From Novosphingobium sp. 9 (GTDB lineage: Bacteria > Pseudomonadota > Alphaproteobacteria > Sphingomonadales > Sphingomonadaceae), in the NCBI RefSeq assembly GCF_025340265.1, contig NZ_CP022707.1, positions 930,501 to 994,500 of the forward strand: DNA of 64,000 nt. The letters run 5' to 3'. Made by a program: the position numbers and the translations under genes. Shown one piece after another: positions 8,756-16,245 of the stretch. How positions within the stretch are numbered: the first letter of the stretch is position 1; every line of letters starts with the position of its first letter. The notes beneath the pieces are model-generated. The model was not told where the DNA came from. It searched no databases and was given only the letters and a program-made list of their open reading frames with translations.

Positions 8756-8813
8756 GGGTTTGCGGGCGTCGGCGCATTGAACTGTGGCGTAAGTCTCTGA
8801 CGCCTACTTACCT

Positions 8814-8976
8814 CCTTCGTCATTCCCGCGAAGGCGGGAATCCAGTGTCGACCTCGCGACAAAGGGCATTTTTTCGTCCGCTGTGTATATTCTAACTTCG
8901 GCGCGTAACTTGCTACTGATCTTCGTGTCGAAATGCTGCGCTAACTGGATTCCCGCCTTCGCGGGAATGACGAAGG
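8814..8976. repeat. Pair of perfectly inverted 33-bp repeats with ~100-bp spacer
   Basis: The arm at 8814-8846 contains CATTCCCGCGAAGGCGGGAA, itself a short hairpin, and its exact reverse complement lies at 8944-8976. The internal CCCGC-GAAG-GCGGG core is the well-known dispersed intergenic palindrome of sphingomonads and other proteobacteria. Together the two copies form a REP-doublet (BIME-like) element between metW and the next, convergent gene. Confidence 0.75.
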
Positions 8977-8987
8977 AGTGGGAAAAA

Positions 8988-9650
8988 TCAGCCATAGATG
9001 CGTTTATACGTGTCGCGGGCGAACCCTATGATGGTTGCAGCGTTTGCGTCGAGATCTTGTATGATCTCGTTTGTGTCGATGGTCATTACCTTGGTTAAGA
9101 GTCCGCTCACCTCGGGGTTCTCCCAGTTCCATGAAGGAGATTGGATCATCGACGTAAAGGCTTGCAGGCGACCGAAATGCCAAGTGATCTTGATCACGGC
9201 ATCGTGACATCTTTGGTAGTCACTGAAATTCAGTACCTGCCCTTTCACAGCTAGTGACCTTAATTTGACGACGGATGGCTCGATGGCCGCGAGCGCCTCC
9301 ATTAATCGCTTCCCGTCCTGCTCACCTCGCTTGTTGATGTATGCAATGGCTCCGGCGATAATCTTGTCATCCTCTTCGCGTGTTTCCCAGTCCCGAACAT
9401 GGCTTGCAGCTCCAATTTTCGCCATGCGCAAGAGTTCAACCGGAATCCGTATTTCTACGATGTACTGTTGTGCTGCATCTATGAGTTGGTCTAAAAATTC
9501 GACTTCGCGTTTCGCTCGATCTTGCCGTTGCCAGTTTCGTAGTGCTCTAAACGCGATCCATGCAGTCACAACCGGCGCGACGGTCCTGACGATCTCCAAC
9601 CAAGGCAGATGGATAGCTTCTTTCATCAAGGCAGTCGCCACGACTGTCAT
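8988..9650 (-). CDS. Hypothetical membrane-anchored protein
   Basis: No family recognised. A hydrophobic stretch near the N-terminus (IVRTVAPVVTAWIAFRAL, about residues 18-35) is followed by NWQRQDRAKREVEFLDQL, a charged, probably coiled helix. The rest is helical, soluble and rich in Lys, Glu and Ile. The plan, one membrane anchor plus a helical cytoplasmic domain, is common among small accessory proteins. I chose the ATG at 9650; 9626 (MKEAIHLP) is equally possible and neither has a strong ribosome binding site. G+C is visibly lower than in the neighbours, suggesting recent acquisition, and it lies next to the inverted-repeat pair. Confidence 0.5.
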   Translation of the reverse strand: MTVVATALMKEAIHLPWLEIVRTVAPVVTAWIAFRALRNWQRQDRAKREVEFLDQLIDAAQQYIVEIRIPVELLRMAKIGAASHVRDWETREEDDKIIAGAIAYINKRGEQDGKRLMEALAAIEPSVVKLRSLAVKGQVLNFSDYQRCHDAVIKITWHFGRLQAFTSMIQSPSWNWENPEVSGLLTKVMTIDTNEIIQDLDANAATIIGFARDTYKRIYG

Positions 9651-9883
9651 TCTTTTTGCTCTGCCCAGTAACGCATTCAAACCCCTACACTGTCGGAAAT
9701 ATCCGGCAAAACTGCAAGCTCTGCTCAAAGGGCTTTTCGACTTACGGGCTCCGGAACAGATCATTCCCCATCGCCCAAAATCTTCTCCCCCATTTACAAT
9801 CTGTCATCCGCCCCGACCGCCCTCCGTCTATAGCGCCCGGACCTTCCGAGAGGCGCTGGCCGAGCCCCGGCCGCGGCGGGGGG

Positions 9884-11023
9884 ATGGATTGCGATGATGA
9901 CCAGCCGTGCCGATGCTCCCGATTCTCCAACGCCTGCGCGCCGTGCGGGGCGGCGCTGGGGCAGGGGCTTGGGCGGGTGCTCGGGTGGTCGGTGGCGGGA
10001 CTGGTGCTTGCAGGCATCGGCGGGGCGGCGTGGCTGCGGGATCGCGTCGACAGCTACGTCGATCCGGGGCACGCGAAAGTCGCCGCCGCCGGGTTCGTGC
10101 CGAAGATGGCCGAGGTGAACGGCGTGCGCCTCAGCTATGTCGAGGGGCCGGACAATGGCCCGCCGCTGGTGCTGCTCCATGCCCAGTTGCTCGACTGGTT
10201 TTCCTACAACCGGGTGCTGCCCGCGCTCTCGAAGCGCTTCCACGTCTACGATATCGACTATCCGGGCCAAGGCGCGACGCGGGTGCCGCTGGGCTATCCG
10301 ATGACCGCGAACCGCATCGGCGCCGACCTTGGCGATTTCATCGCGCGGCAGATCGGCCAGCCGGTGTTCGTCTCGGGCAACAGTTCGGGCGGGCTGCTGG
10401 CGACATGGCTGGCGGCTAACCGCCCGCAACTGGTCCGCGCGGCGCTGCTCGAAGACCCGCCGCTGTTCTCCAGCGAGTATCCGCGCATCAAATCCACGAT
10501 CGCCCAGCGGGCCTTTCGCACCAGCTATACCGCGACGAAGGATGTGCCCGACGATTTCCTGCTCTACTGGATCGAGAAGAACGCGCGATTCTTCCGCCGC
10601 AACGTCGCGCCGGGCACGCCTTTCCTGCTGACGCAGGCCGTCAAGGCGTGGCGGTCCGGGCATCCGCATCAGCCGGTCGAGATCGGGCTGCTGAAGAACG
10701 ACACGGTCCGCATGCTGGTGCGCGGGCTCGACCAGTACGATCCCCGCTTCGGCGCGGCATTCTATGACGGCACCTGGAACGCCGGGTTCGATCACGCGGC
10801 GGCGCTGGCGCGGATCGAGTGCCCGGTGCTGCTGCTCCAGGCGAATTTCAGGATGCTGCCCGATGGTACGCTCGACGGCGCGATGGACGCTGACGATGCG
10901 AAGCGCGCGATGGCGCTGTTGAAGCACGGAACTTATCGTCGGATCGATGCGACCCATGTGGTCAATCTCGACCGGCCCGACGATTTCGTGAAGATCGCCG
11001 AAGGATTCTTCCTCGGCGTCTGA
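9884..11023 (+). CDS. Alpha/beta hydrolase, N-terminus likely affected by a frameshift
   Basis: Membrane-anchored alpha/beta hydrolase. A hydrophobic segment (VAGLVLAGIGGAAWL) precedes the hydrolase fold. The strand-turn DIDYPGQGATRVPL, the nucleophile elbow SGNSSGGLLATW and the terminal His in DATHVVNLDRP are all visible. The frame that encodes the domain opens upstream with a Cys-rich, unconvincing N-terminus. In another frame the ATG at 9894 gives MMTSRADAPDSPTPARRAGR, a much more natural start, preceded by a G-rich ribosome binding site. One extra G in the run at 9971-9973 would fuse the two. Substrate cannot be read. A strong terminator follows. Confidence 0.75.
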   Translation: MDCDDDQPCRCSRFSNACAPCGAALGQGLGRVLGWSVAGLVLAGIGGAAWLRDRVDSYVDPGHAKVAAAGFVPKMAEVNGVRLSYVEGPDNGPPLVLLHAQLLDWFSYNRVLPALSKRFHVYDIDYPGQGATRVPLGYPMTANRIGADLGDFIARQIGQPVFVSGNSSGGLLATWLAANRPQLVRAALLEDPPLFSSEYPRIKSTIAQRAFRTSYTATKDVPDDFLLYWIEKNARFFRRNVAPGTPFLLTQAVKAWRSGHPHQPVEIGLLKNDTVRMLVRGLDQYDPRFGAAFYDGTWNAGFDHAAALARIECPVLLLQANFRMLPDGTLDGAMDADDAKRAMALLKHGTYRRIDATHVVNLDRPDDFVKIAEGFFLGV

Positions 11024-11036
11024 TCGGGGTAGGGGC

Positions 11037-11084
11037 GGGGTAGAGGGGGCTGAGCCTGCCTCTAGCCCACCTCTACCCCCTTTT
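11037..11084 (+). terminator. Rho-independent terminator after the alpha/beta hydrolase
   Basis: GGGGTAGAGG and CCTCTACCCC form a perfect 10-base-pair stem, followed by C and TTTT. It ends the hydrolase transcript before the convergent VOC gene. Confidence 0.75.
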
Positions 11085-11110
11085 AGCCGATCAGTGTCAG
11101 CCGACCTGTG

Positions 11111-11494
11111 TCAGGCGACCGGATGGGCGCCGCACAGCTTGTTTCCGTCGGGATCGCGCAAGTAGGCAAGGTACAGTTCGCGTCCCGGCATCGAGCGGAT
11201 TCCCGGGGGATTTTCGCAGGTTGTACCGCCTGCCGCCACGCCCGCCGCGTGCCATGCCTCGACCATTTCGGGGGTGTCCATATGCAGGCCGATGGTCCCG
11301 CCATTGGCGAAGCTGGCGGTCTCGCCATTGTTCGGCGTCAGTACCACAAGGCGCCCGCCCTTGTGCTCGTACATCAGGCGCCCCGAAGCCGGATCGCTGG
11401 CTGTGGCGGTCCCGCCTGCTGCTGAAAAAATGGCGTCGTAGAAAGACTTGGAACGGGCAAGGTCATTGCTGCCGACACAGATATGCGTGAACAT
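11111..11494 (-). CDS. VOC family (glyoxalase/bleomycin resistance-like) protein
   Basis: A 127-residue single-module VOC protein. It begins MFTHICVGSNDLARSKSFYD, the usual first strand and helix with a metal-ligand His at residue 4. The C-terminal AYLRDPDGNKLCGAHP is the canonical RDPDGN..E-type end, although the metal Glu is replaced by Cys. Members are lyases, dioxygenases or binding proteins; the reaction cannot be inferred. An upstream ATG at 11548 opens the same frame, but the ATG at 11494 gives the conserved N-terminus. Convergent to the hydrolase and divergent from the GST. Confidence 0.82.
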   Translation of the reverse strand: MFTHICVGSNDLARSKSFYDAIFSAAGGTATASDPASGRLMYEHKGGRLVVLTPNNGETASFANGGTIGLHMDTPEMVEAWHAAGVAAGGTTCENPPGIRSMPGRELYLAYLRDPDGNKLCGAHPVA

Positions 11495-11624
11495 GGAAGC
11501 TCTCCGAAGGCGAAATTCGCGCCCGTCGAGTGCGCCTGCCCGCTGCACTTGTCCACCTGTTTAGCGCATCCCGCGCAAATCCGTGGGTGGACGCGCCTCG
11601 GAGCCTTTGGCATGCCGAAAAACC

Positions 11625-12296
11625 ATGTGGCACATCTATCAATTCCCGCTCTGTCCGTTCAGTCGCAAGGTCCGTCTGCTGATGGCCGAGAAGGGGATCG
11701 CCTACGAACTCCAGACCGCAAGGCCCTGGGAAGGCGAGGATCGTTTCTTCGCGATGAATCCGGCCGGGCGTACCCCGGTGGTCCACGAGACCGAGCGCGC
11801 GATCACGCTGTCGGACAGCCGGGCGATCTGCGAGTATTTCGAGGAAACCGTCGATCGCAATCCACTGATCAGCGGCACCGCCCAGCAACGTGCGGAGATC
11901 CGCCGTCTGGTGGCGATGTTCGACGAGAATTTCTATGCCGCCGTCACCGAGCCGCTGCTGCACGAGCGTATGAAGAAGCGCCTCGTCCTGCGTCAGTCGC
12001 CCGATGCGAAGATGCTGCGCGAGGCGATGAAGCTGGCGCACGATTATCTCGATTACATCGACTATCTGATCGACAATCGCCCCTGGCTGGCGGGCGCAAC
12101 GATCACGCTGGCAGACTTTGCCGCCGCTGCCCAGATTTCCGTCGCCGACTATCTCGGCGGCCTCGACTGGTCGAGCCACGAGCAGGCCCGTGCCTGGTAC
12201 ATGTGGATCAAGTCGCGCCCCAGCTTCCGCCCGCTGCTGTCCGAGCGGATGGAAGTGATCCAGCCGCCCAGCCACTATGCCGAAGTGGATGCCTGA
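11625..12296 (+). CDS. Glutathione S-transferase family protein
   Basis: 223 residues. The thioredoxin-like N-terminal domain starts MWHIYQFPLCPFSRKVRLLM, with Cys-Pro-Phe-Ser in the place of the catalytic residue, followed by the glutathione-binding NPAGRTPVV cis-Pro loop and SDSRAICEYFEE. The all-helical C-terminal domain holds the WLAGATITLADFAAAA motif, with the N-capping box typical of GSTs. Likely role is conjugation or disulfide exchange in the cytoplasm. The frame extends upstream to 11583, but the ATG at 11625 matches the family start. Its 3' end overlaps the following frame by 20 bases. Confidence 0.85.
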   Translation: MWHIYQFPLCPFSRKVRLLMAEKGIAYELQTARPWEGEDRFFAMNPAGRTPVVHETERAITLSDSRAICEYFEETVDRNPLISGTAQQRAEIRRLVAMFDENFYAAVTEPLLHERMKKRLVLRQSPDAKMLREAMKLAHDYLDYIDYLIDNRPWLAGATITLADFAAAAQISVADYLGGLDWSSHEQARAWYMWIKSRPSFRPLLSERMEVIQPPSHYAEVDA

Positions 12297-13173
12297 ACAG
12301 GGCCTGCGAGGCGGTGAAGGCAGGCTGTTGCCGCTCCGTTTCGCCTCGCCACGAGAGGGTCTCTTCGGGCGTATTGAGACCTGCCTCGCCAATCACGAGG
12401 GGCTGCGCCGCATCCGCCGCGCCTTCACCTCGCGCTTGCCCTTTCCCAAGCTGGTCAGCGATGTACGCGATGTGATCTATGCCAGTTGGGTGGTGCCGGT
12501 CGATCGTCTGGCCGATGTGATCCCGCCCGGCGTCACGATACGCAGTGTCGATGGCCATGCCATCCTGACCGTGCTCACTTACGTACACGGTCATTTCGGT
12601 CCCGCGTTGGCGGGCCCTTTGCGAGGGCTGTTCCCCTCGCCCAAGCAAAGCAACTGGCGGCTTTATGTCCAACGCATAGGCGGGCAGGAACCAGCGGTGG
12701 AGACCGTGCTGTTCCTGTGCAACGCGTTCGATAGCGATCTCTACGCGCTTGGCACCAGATTGTTCAGCGATGCCATGCTCTCGCATCGCGCAGTGAATTT
12801 CGGTCATCGCCGGGATGGGCTTGACTGGATCAGCGGCGCGGCCTCGGGTGGCGGCAGTGCACCGGACTGGCATTTGCGTGGGCGGGATACCGAACATCGT
12901 ATCCTGCCTGCGGAATTTGCACCTTTTTTCGGCGGATATGACGAAGCGCTCGCGCAGTTGACGCTTCAGGACGAAGCCATCGCTCCTCTTGAAAAGCCCG
13001 GCAACCTTGCCTTCGCGGGAATAGATCTACCCATCAACCTCGACTCGATTATTCCCATGCAGGCGCTGGACTGGAGGCCGGGCGCTTTTGCAAGGGCCTT
13101 GGGGCTTGATGCCATGCCGTTCTGCTTTCGAGTGCCTGCGGTCCGCTTCACGGCGCTTTGGGAGCGCATCTGA
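12277..13173 (+). CDS. Acetoacetate decarboxylase-like protein of the DUF2071 type
   Basis: 298 residues. The segment VSDVRDVIYASWVVPVDRLA followed by DVIPPGVTIRSVDGHAILTVLTY resembles DUF2071/YqjF-type proteins: an aTW.VP...L....P.G pattern, then a G-rich strand. The later Trp-rich and Arg-rich parts fit a beta-barrel fold. No catalytic residue can be pointed to. The ATG at 12277 overlaps the GST end by 20 bases; an ATG at 12289 is the alternative. Translational coupling with the GST is possible, hinting at a shared detoxification or membrane-lipid role, but this is only inference. Confidence 0.55.
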   Translation: MPKWMPEQGLRGGEGRLLPLRFASPREGLFGRIETCLANHEGLRRIRRAFTSRLPFPKLVSDVRDVIYASWVVPVDRLADVIPPGVTIRSVDGHAILTVLTYVHGHFGPALAGPLRGLFPSPKQSNWRLYVQRIGGQEPAVETVLFLCNAFDSDLYALGTRLFSDAMLSHRAVNFGHRRDGLDWISGAASGGGSAPDWHLRGRDTEHRILPAEFAPFFGGYDEALAQLTLQDEAIAPLEKPGNLAFAGIDLPINLDSIIPMQALDWRPGAFARALGLDAMPFCFRVPAVRFTALWERI

Positions 13174-13182
13174 CGCTGATTT

Positions 13183-14157
13183 TTACGGGGCTACGGCATT
13201 GTCATCGGTAAAGCGCCCGGTCTTGCGGAACGGCGCCATCCAGCGGTTCAGGAAAAGCCCTATGGGGCGCGGGGTAACGCCCAGCGCATCGAGGCCCGGC
13301 AACGCACCCGTCAGCGTATTACCGGCCTTTAGCACCTTGTACTGATCGGCGCTGATCGGTGTGAAGGGCAGGGCGCGAAGCACTTTTGCCATGCTGTCCG
13401 AGAGTGGCCAGATATGGCGCTTGCGCTCCTGCGCAGCAGCAATGCGCTGGGTGATTTCAAGCATCGAGATCGCCTCAGGCCCGGCAACCTCGTAAATCTT
13501 GCCTTCATGGTGCTCGGTGTTGGCGAGTACGTTGACGATCGCCTTGGCCAAATCATCCACGTAAAGCGGCTGGAGCTTCGCTTCCGGCGCGAAGACCGGC
13601 ATGATCGGCGCGCTTGCCATGGCATCGGCCAGCATCATCACGAAATGGTCATCCGGCCCGAACAATACAGAGGGGCGAAGTATCGTGGCCTGCGGGTATG
13701 CTGTCAGTATCGCGCGCTCGCCTTCGGCCTTTGTCCGCAGATAGGGTACGTCTGACGTAGCGTCCGCTCCGAGCACTGAGACGTGAATGAACGCGCGAAC
13801 CCCTGCAGCTTTTGCTGCTGCCGCGATTCTGCCTGCTCCCTCGCCCTGTATTGCATCGAGCTTGCCGGTGAACGCACTGACCAGATTGACAACCATATCC
13901 GAACCCGTGAATCCTGCTGTCAGCATTTCCGGACGGGTGACATCCGTGCCGATGAACTGGACTTGCCCCAGGTTGGCAAGCGCTCGCACGGCATAGGCTT
14001 TGCCGGGACTGCGACTGGCGATGCGCAGGCGTGCGCCGTGCTCGAAAAGGTGCTGCGCGAGATGTCGGCCCACGAAACCGCTGCCACCGATGACAGTGAC
14101 GATTTTCCCGGAAAGTGGGTGAGGGGCGGAAATTGAGGCGGAAAGCTGTTGGGTCAC
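13183..14157 (-). CDS. NAD(P)H-binding protein, NDUFA9-like / atypical SDR
   Basis: Atypical short-chain dehydrogenase with the nucleotide-binding motif IGGSGFVGRHLAQ near the N-terminus. It continues VQFIGTDVTRPEML, NLVSAFTG, HVSVLGADATS and ILRPSVLFGPDDHF, the pattern of complex I NDUFA9-like and NmrA-like proteins. In alphaproteobacteria these are often annotated as complex I NDUFA9 subunit family, with an assumed role in assembly or cofactor binding; no complex I gene is nearby. I chose the GTG at 14157 (MTQQLSASISAPH) because AAGGAA lies 10 bases before it; the ATG at 14196 is the alternative. Convergent with the previous gene. Confidence 0.82.
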   Translation of the reverse strand: MTQQLSASISAPHPLSGKIVTVIGGSGFVGRHLAQHLFEHGARLRIASRSPGKAYAVRALANLGQVQFIGTDVTRPEMLTAGFTGSDMVVNLVSAFTGKLDAIQGEGAGRIAAAAKAAGVRAFIHVSVLGADATSDVPYLRTKAEGERAILTAYPQATILRPSVLFGPDDHFVMMLADAMASAPIMPVFAPEAKLQPLYVDDLAKAIVNVLANTEHHEGKIYEVAGPEAISMLEITQRIAAAQERKRHIWPLSDSMAKVLRALPFTPISADQYKVLKAGNTLTGALPGLDALGVTPRPIGLFLNRWMAPFRKTGRFTDDNAVAP

Positions 14158-14418
14158 GTTGGATGTGTTCCTTGCAGGAAAGCCGGGGATGCGCACAGCC
14201 CGGCTTCGTTTTCGTCAGCTGCCTTGTCCGTTATCCCGCAAATATAGCGATTTTCTGCGGTTTCCTGTACCCAACGTGCAAGTGCGGCGCCGGCTTCACG
14301 GCAAGTGAAGAATTTTCTGGGAAAATTTCTTCATGAACCGCGTTGACAACCCTCCCGCAGCCGCTTAGAGGCGCCCTCCTACCCAGCGAGGATAGCAAGC
14401 CTGCTCCCTCGCTACCGT

Positions 14419-14505
14419 GCCCAGATGGCGGAATTGGTAGACGCACCAGCTTCAGGTGCTGGCGCTCGCAAGGGCGTGGAGGTTCGAGTCCTCTTCTGGG
14501 CACCA
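14419..14505 (+). tRNA. tRNA-Leu (anticodon CAG)
   Basis: 87 bases including an encoded CCA. The acceptor arm GCCCAGA pairs with TCTGGGC. The anticodon stem CCAGC/GCTGG encloses the loop TTCAGGT (anticodon CAG), there is a long variable arm, and the T-loop is GGTTCGAGTCC. A TTGACA-like element is visible upstream at about 14343. The next gene is an integrase, so its 3' end is the probable insertion site of the island. Confidence 0.95.
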
Positions 14506-14540
14506 TTTGTTCTCCTGCGGACGTCCATAGACGTCCGCAG
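14485..14540 (+). other. Presumed left attachment site at tRNA-Leu 3' end, with hairpin
   Basis: P4-type integrases usually recombine at the 3' part of a tRNA gene, and the integrase starts 166 bases to the right. Immediately after the tRNA a perfect inverted repeat, CTGCGGACGT/ACGTCCGCAG around CCATAG (14515-14540), forms a hairpin that could be the tRNA terminator or an arm site. No perfect second copy of the tRNA end was found. Confidence 0.5.
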
Positions 14541-14670
14541 AGAGGCTGAAATCTGCCATTTTTTGTGTTATGATCGTCCAGTCAAATCCGGGCGAATTCG
14601 GCACCAATCGGGAACAATTCGGGTATATCCGAGGGTATCGATTTTCGTCCTTTCACGGGACGATACCTTC

Positions 14671-15912
14671 ATGGCCACCCTTTTCGCCACAACCGTCGCC
14701 AACGCCAAGCCACGCGAGCGCGACTATAAGCTATCGGACGGCGGAGGTCTCTACCTTCTTGTCCGCCCCAATGGCACGAAGCTGTGGCGCCTCAATTATC
14801 GCTATCTCGAAAAGCACCGCACGCTGGCGTTCGGAGCATGGCCCGAGGTCAGCCTCGCTGACGCCAGAGAGCGGCGTGACGAAGCCCGCCACCTGCTTGC
14901 TGCCGGAACCGACCCTTCCCACCAGCAGAAGGTCAATTCGGCGCGTGCACGGATCGAGGAGAACGACACCTTCCGGCTCGTGGCCGAGGAATGGGTCGCG
15001 AAGAACGAGCGCGAGGGTATGGCCGAGGTCACGCTCAGCAAACTTCGCTGGCTACTCGACAAAGCGTATCCCAAAATCGGCAATCGTCCGATCGCCAAAA
15101 TCACAGCACAGGAGGTCCTGGCCGTTCTGCGTGCCGTCGAGGCCACGGGACGGCACGAGAGCGCCCGGCGCATGCGCAGCGTGCTTAGCCGGGTCTTCCG
15201 TTATGCCATCGCCACGACGCGCGCCGAGCGTGATCCTGCGAGCGATCTGCGCGGCGCATTGACGGTGCCCAAAACCAAGCACCTCGCCGCGATCACCACC
15301 GAAGATCGGGCGGGAGACCTCATGCGCGCTATCGAGGGTTATTCAGGCCATGCCATCACGCTATTCGCCTTGAAGCTGTCAGCGCACCTCTTCGTTCGCC
15401 CCGGTGAGCTTCGGCAGGCCGAGTGGCCGGAGTTCGATTTCGATCGCTGCGTTTGGAACATTCCCGCTGAGAAGATGAAGATGCGTCGGCCGCATCGCGT
15501 CCCCCTTTCGCCTCAGGTGGTAAGGCTGTTCGAGGAGTTATGGGACCTGACAGGCCACGGCCGCTATTGCTTCCCTTCGTTCCGGTCTGGGCAGCGCCCG
15601 ATGTCCGAGAACACTGTCAATGCGGCGCTCCGGGCTCTTGGCTTTGGCCAAGAGGAGATGACGGCGCATGGGTTTCGGGCGATGGCAGCGACGCTGCTCA
15701 ATGAAGCCGGGCGATTCAATCCCGATGCGATTGAGCGCCAGTTGGCACACATGGAGAACAATGGGGTGCGCCGCGCGTATACCCGCGGCGAATACTGGAA
15801 TGAACGTGTGGCGTTGATGCAGTTTTGGTCTGACGAGTTGGAGCGTTTGCGTGATGGCGCCCGCGTCCTCAAACCCAACTTCGCGAGGCGAGCCCGTTCG
15901 GACGCGGCGTGA
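14671..15912 (+). CDS. Tyrosine recombinase, P4-type integrase (DUF4102)
   Basis: 413-residue site-specific integrase. The N-terminal arm-binding DUF4102 region has ANAKPRERDYKLSDGGGLYL and the LRLNY-like WRLNYRYLEK, and a SAM-like core-binding region follows. The catalytic residues are present in order: Arg in VRPGELRQAEW, Lys/His in RRPHRVPLS, HGFR in MTAHGFRAMAATLLNE, and the terminal nucleophile Tyr in RRAYTRGEYW. The ATG at 14671 begins MATLFATTVANAK; the frame is open further upstream through the tRNA. A frame of 98 codons overlapping its end is not a gene. It defines the left end of the island. Confidence 0.92.
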   Translation: MATLFATTVANAKPRERDYKLSDGGGLYLLVRPNGTKLWRLNYRYLEKHRTLAFGAWPEVSLADARERRDEARHLLAAGTDPSHQQKVNSARARIEENDTFRLVAEEWVAKNEREGMAEVTLSKLRWLLDKAYPKIGNRPIAKITAQEVLAVLRAVEATGRHESARRMRSVLSRVFRYAIATTRAERDPASDLRGALTVPKTKHLAAITTEDRAGDLMRAIEGYSGHAITLFALKLSAHLFVRPGELRQAEWPEFDFDRCVWNIPAEKMKMRRPHRVPLSPQVVRLFEELWDLTGHGRYCFPSFRSGQRPMSENTVNAALRALGFGQEEMTAHGFRAMAATLLNEAGRFNPDAIERQLAHMENNGVRRAYTRGEYWNERVALMQFWSDELERLRDGARVLKPNFARRARSDAA

Positions 15913-16245
15913 GTTTCTTTCGAAGGGTTTTCGAATCAGCGCGGCTGAATGCGCCCCTATGATTTTGGTTGGCGGTGCGCCCCCGATACTGCAACTTTGC
16001 GCCCATGTTGGCCGTTCAGAGATTGCCTATCCGATCCGCAAAGCTGCGCGTTCATTGCACGATGTGCGAATGACCTTTAAGGGCGGGGAGCGGACTTTCG
16101 CTGCATCTCGGTCGATCGGCAGAGATGCGCACGAAGCGACTGACTAACATGTGCGCAAACCGATATTCATTCTTTTGCTAAAGCATTTTCAGTGGATTCA
16201 AGATTGGGCGTCACTTAGCTACGGGTAAGTATCTCGAGGCTCTTG
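15913..16245. other. Region between integrase and methyltransferase
   Basis: 333 bases with no gene recognised. The right half (from about 16140) becomes A+T-rich and should carry the promoter of the methyltransferase-helicase-nuclease operon. I see no clear operator. Confidence 0.5.

Noticed and set aside
15851..16147. 98-codon frame overlapping the integrase end
   Set aside because: No motif, no ribosome binding site, and it overlaps the C-terminal tyrosine region of the integrase.
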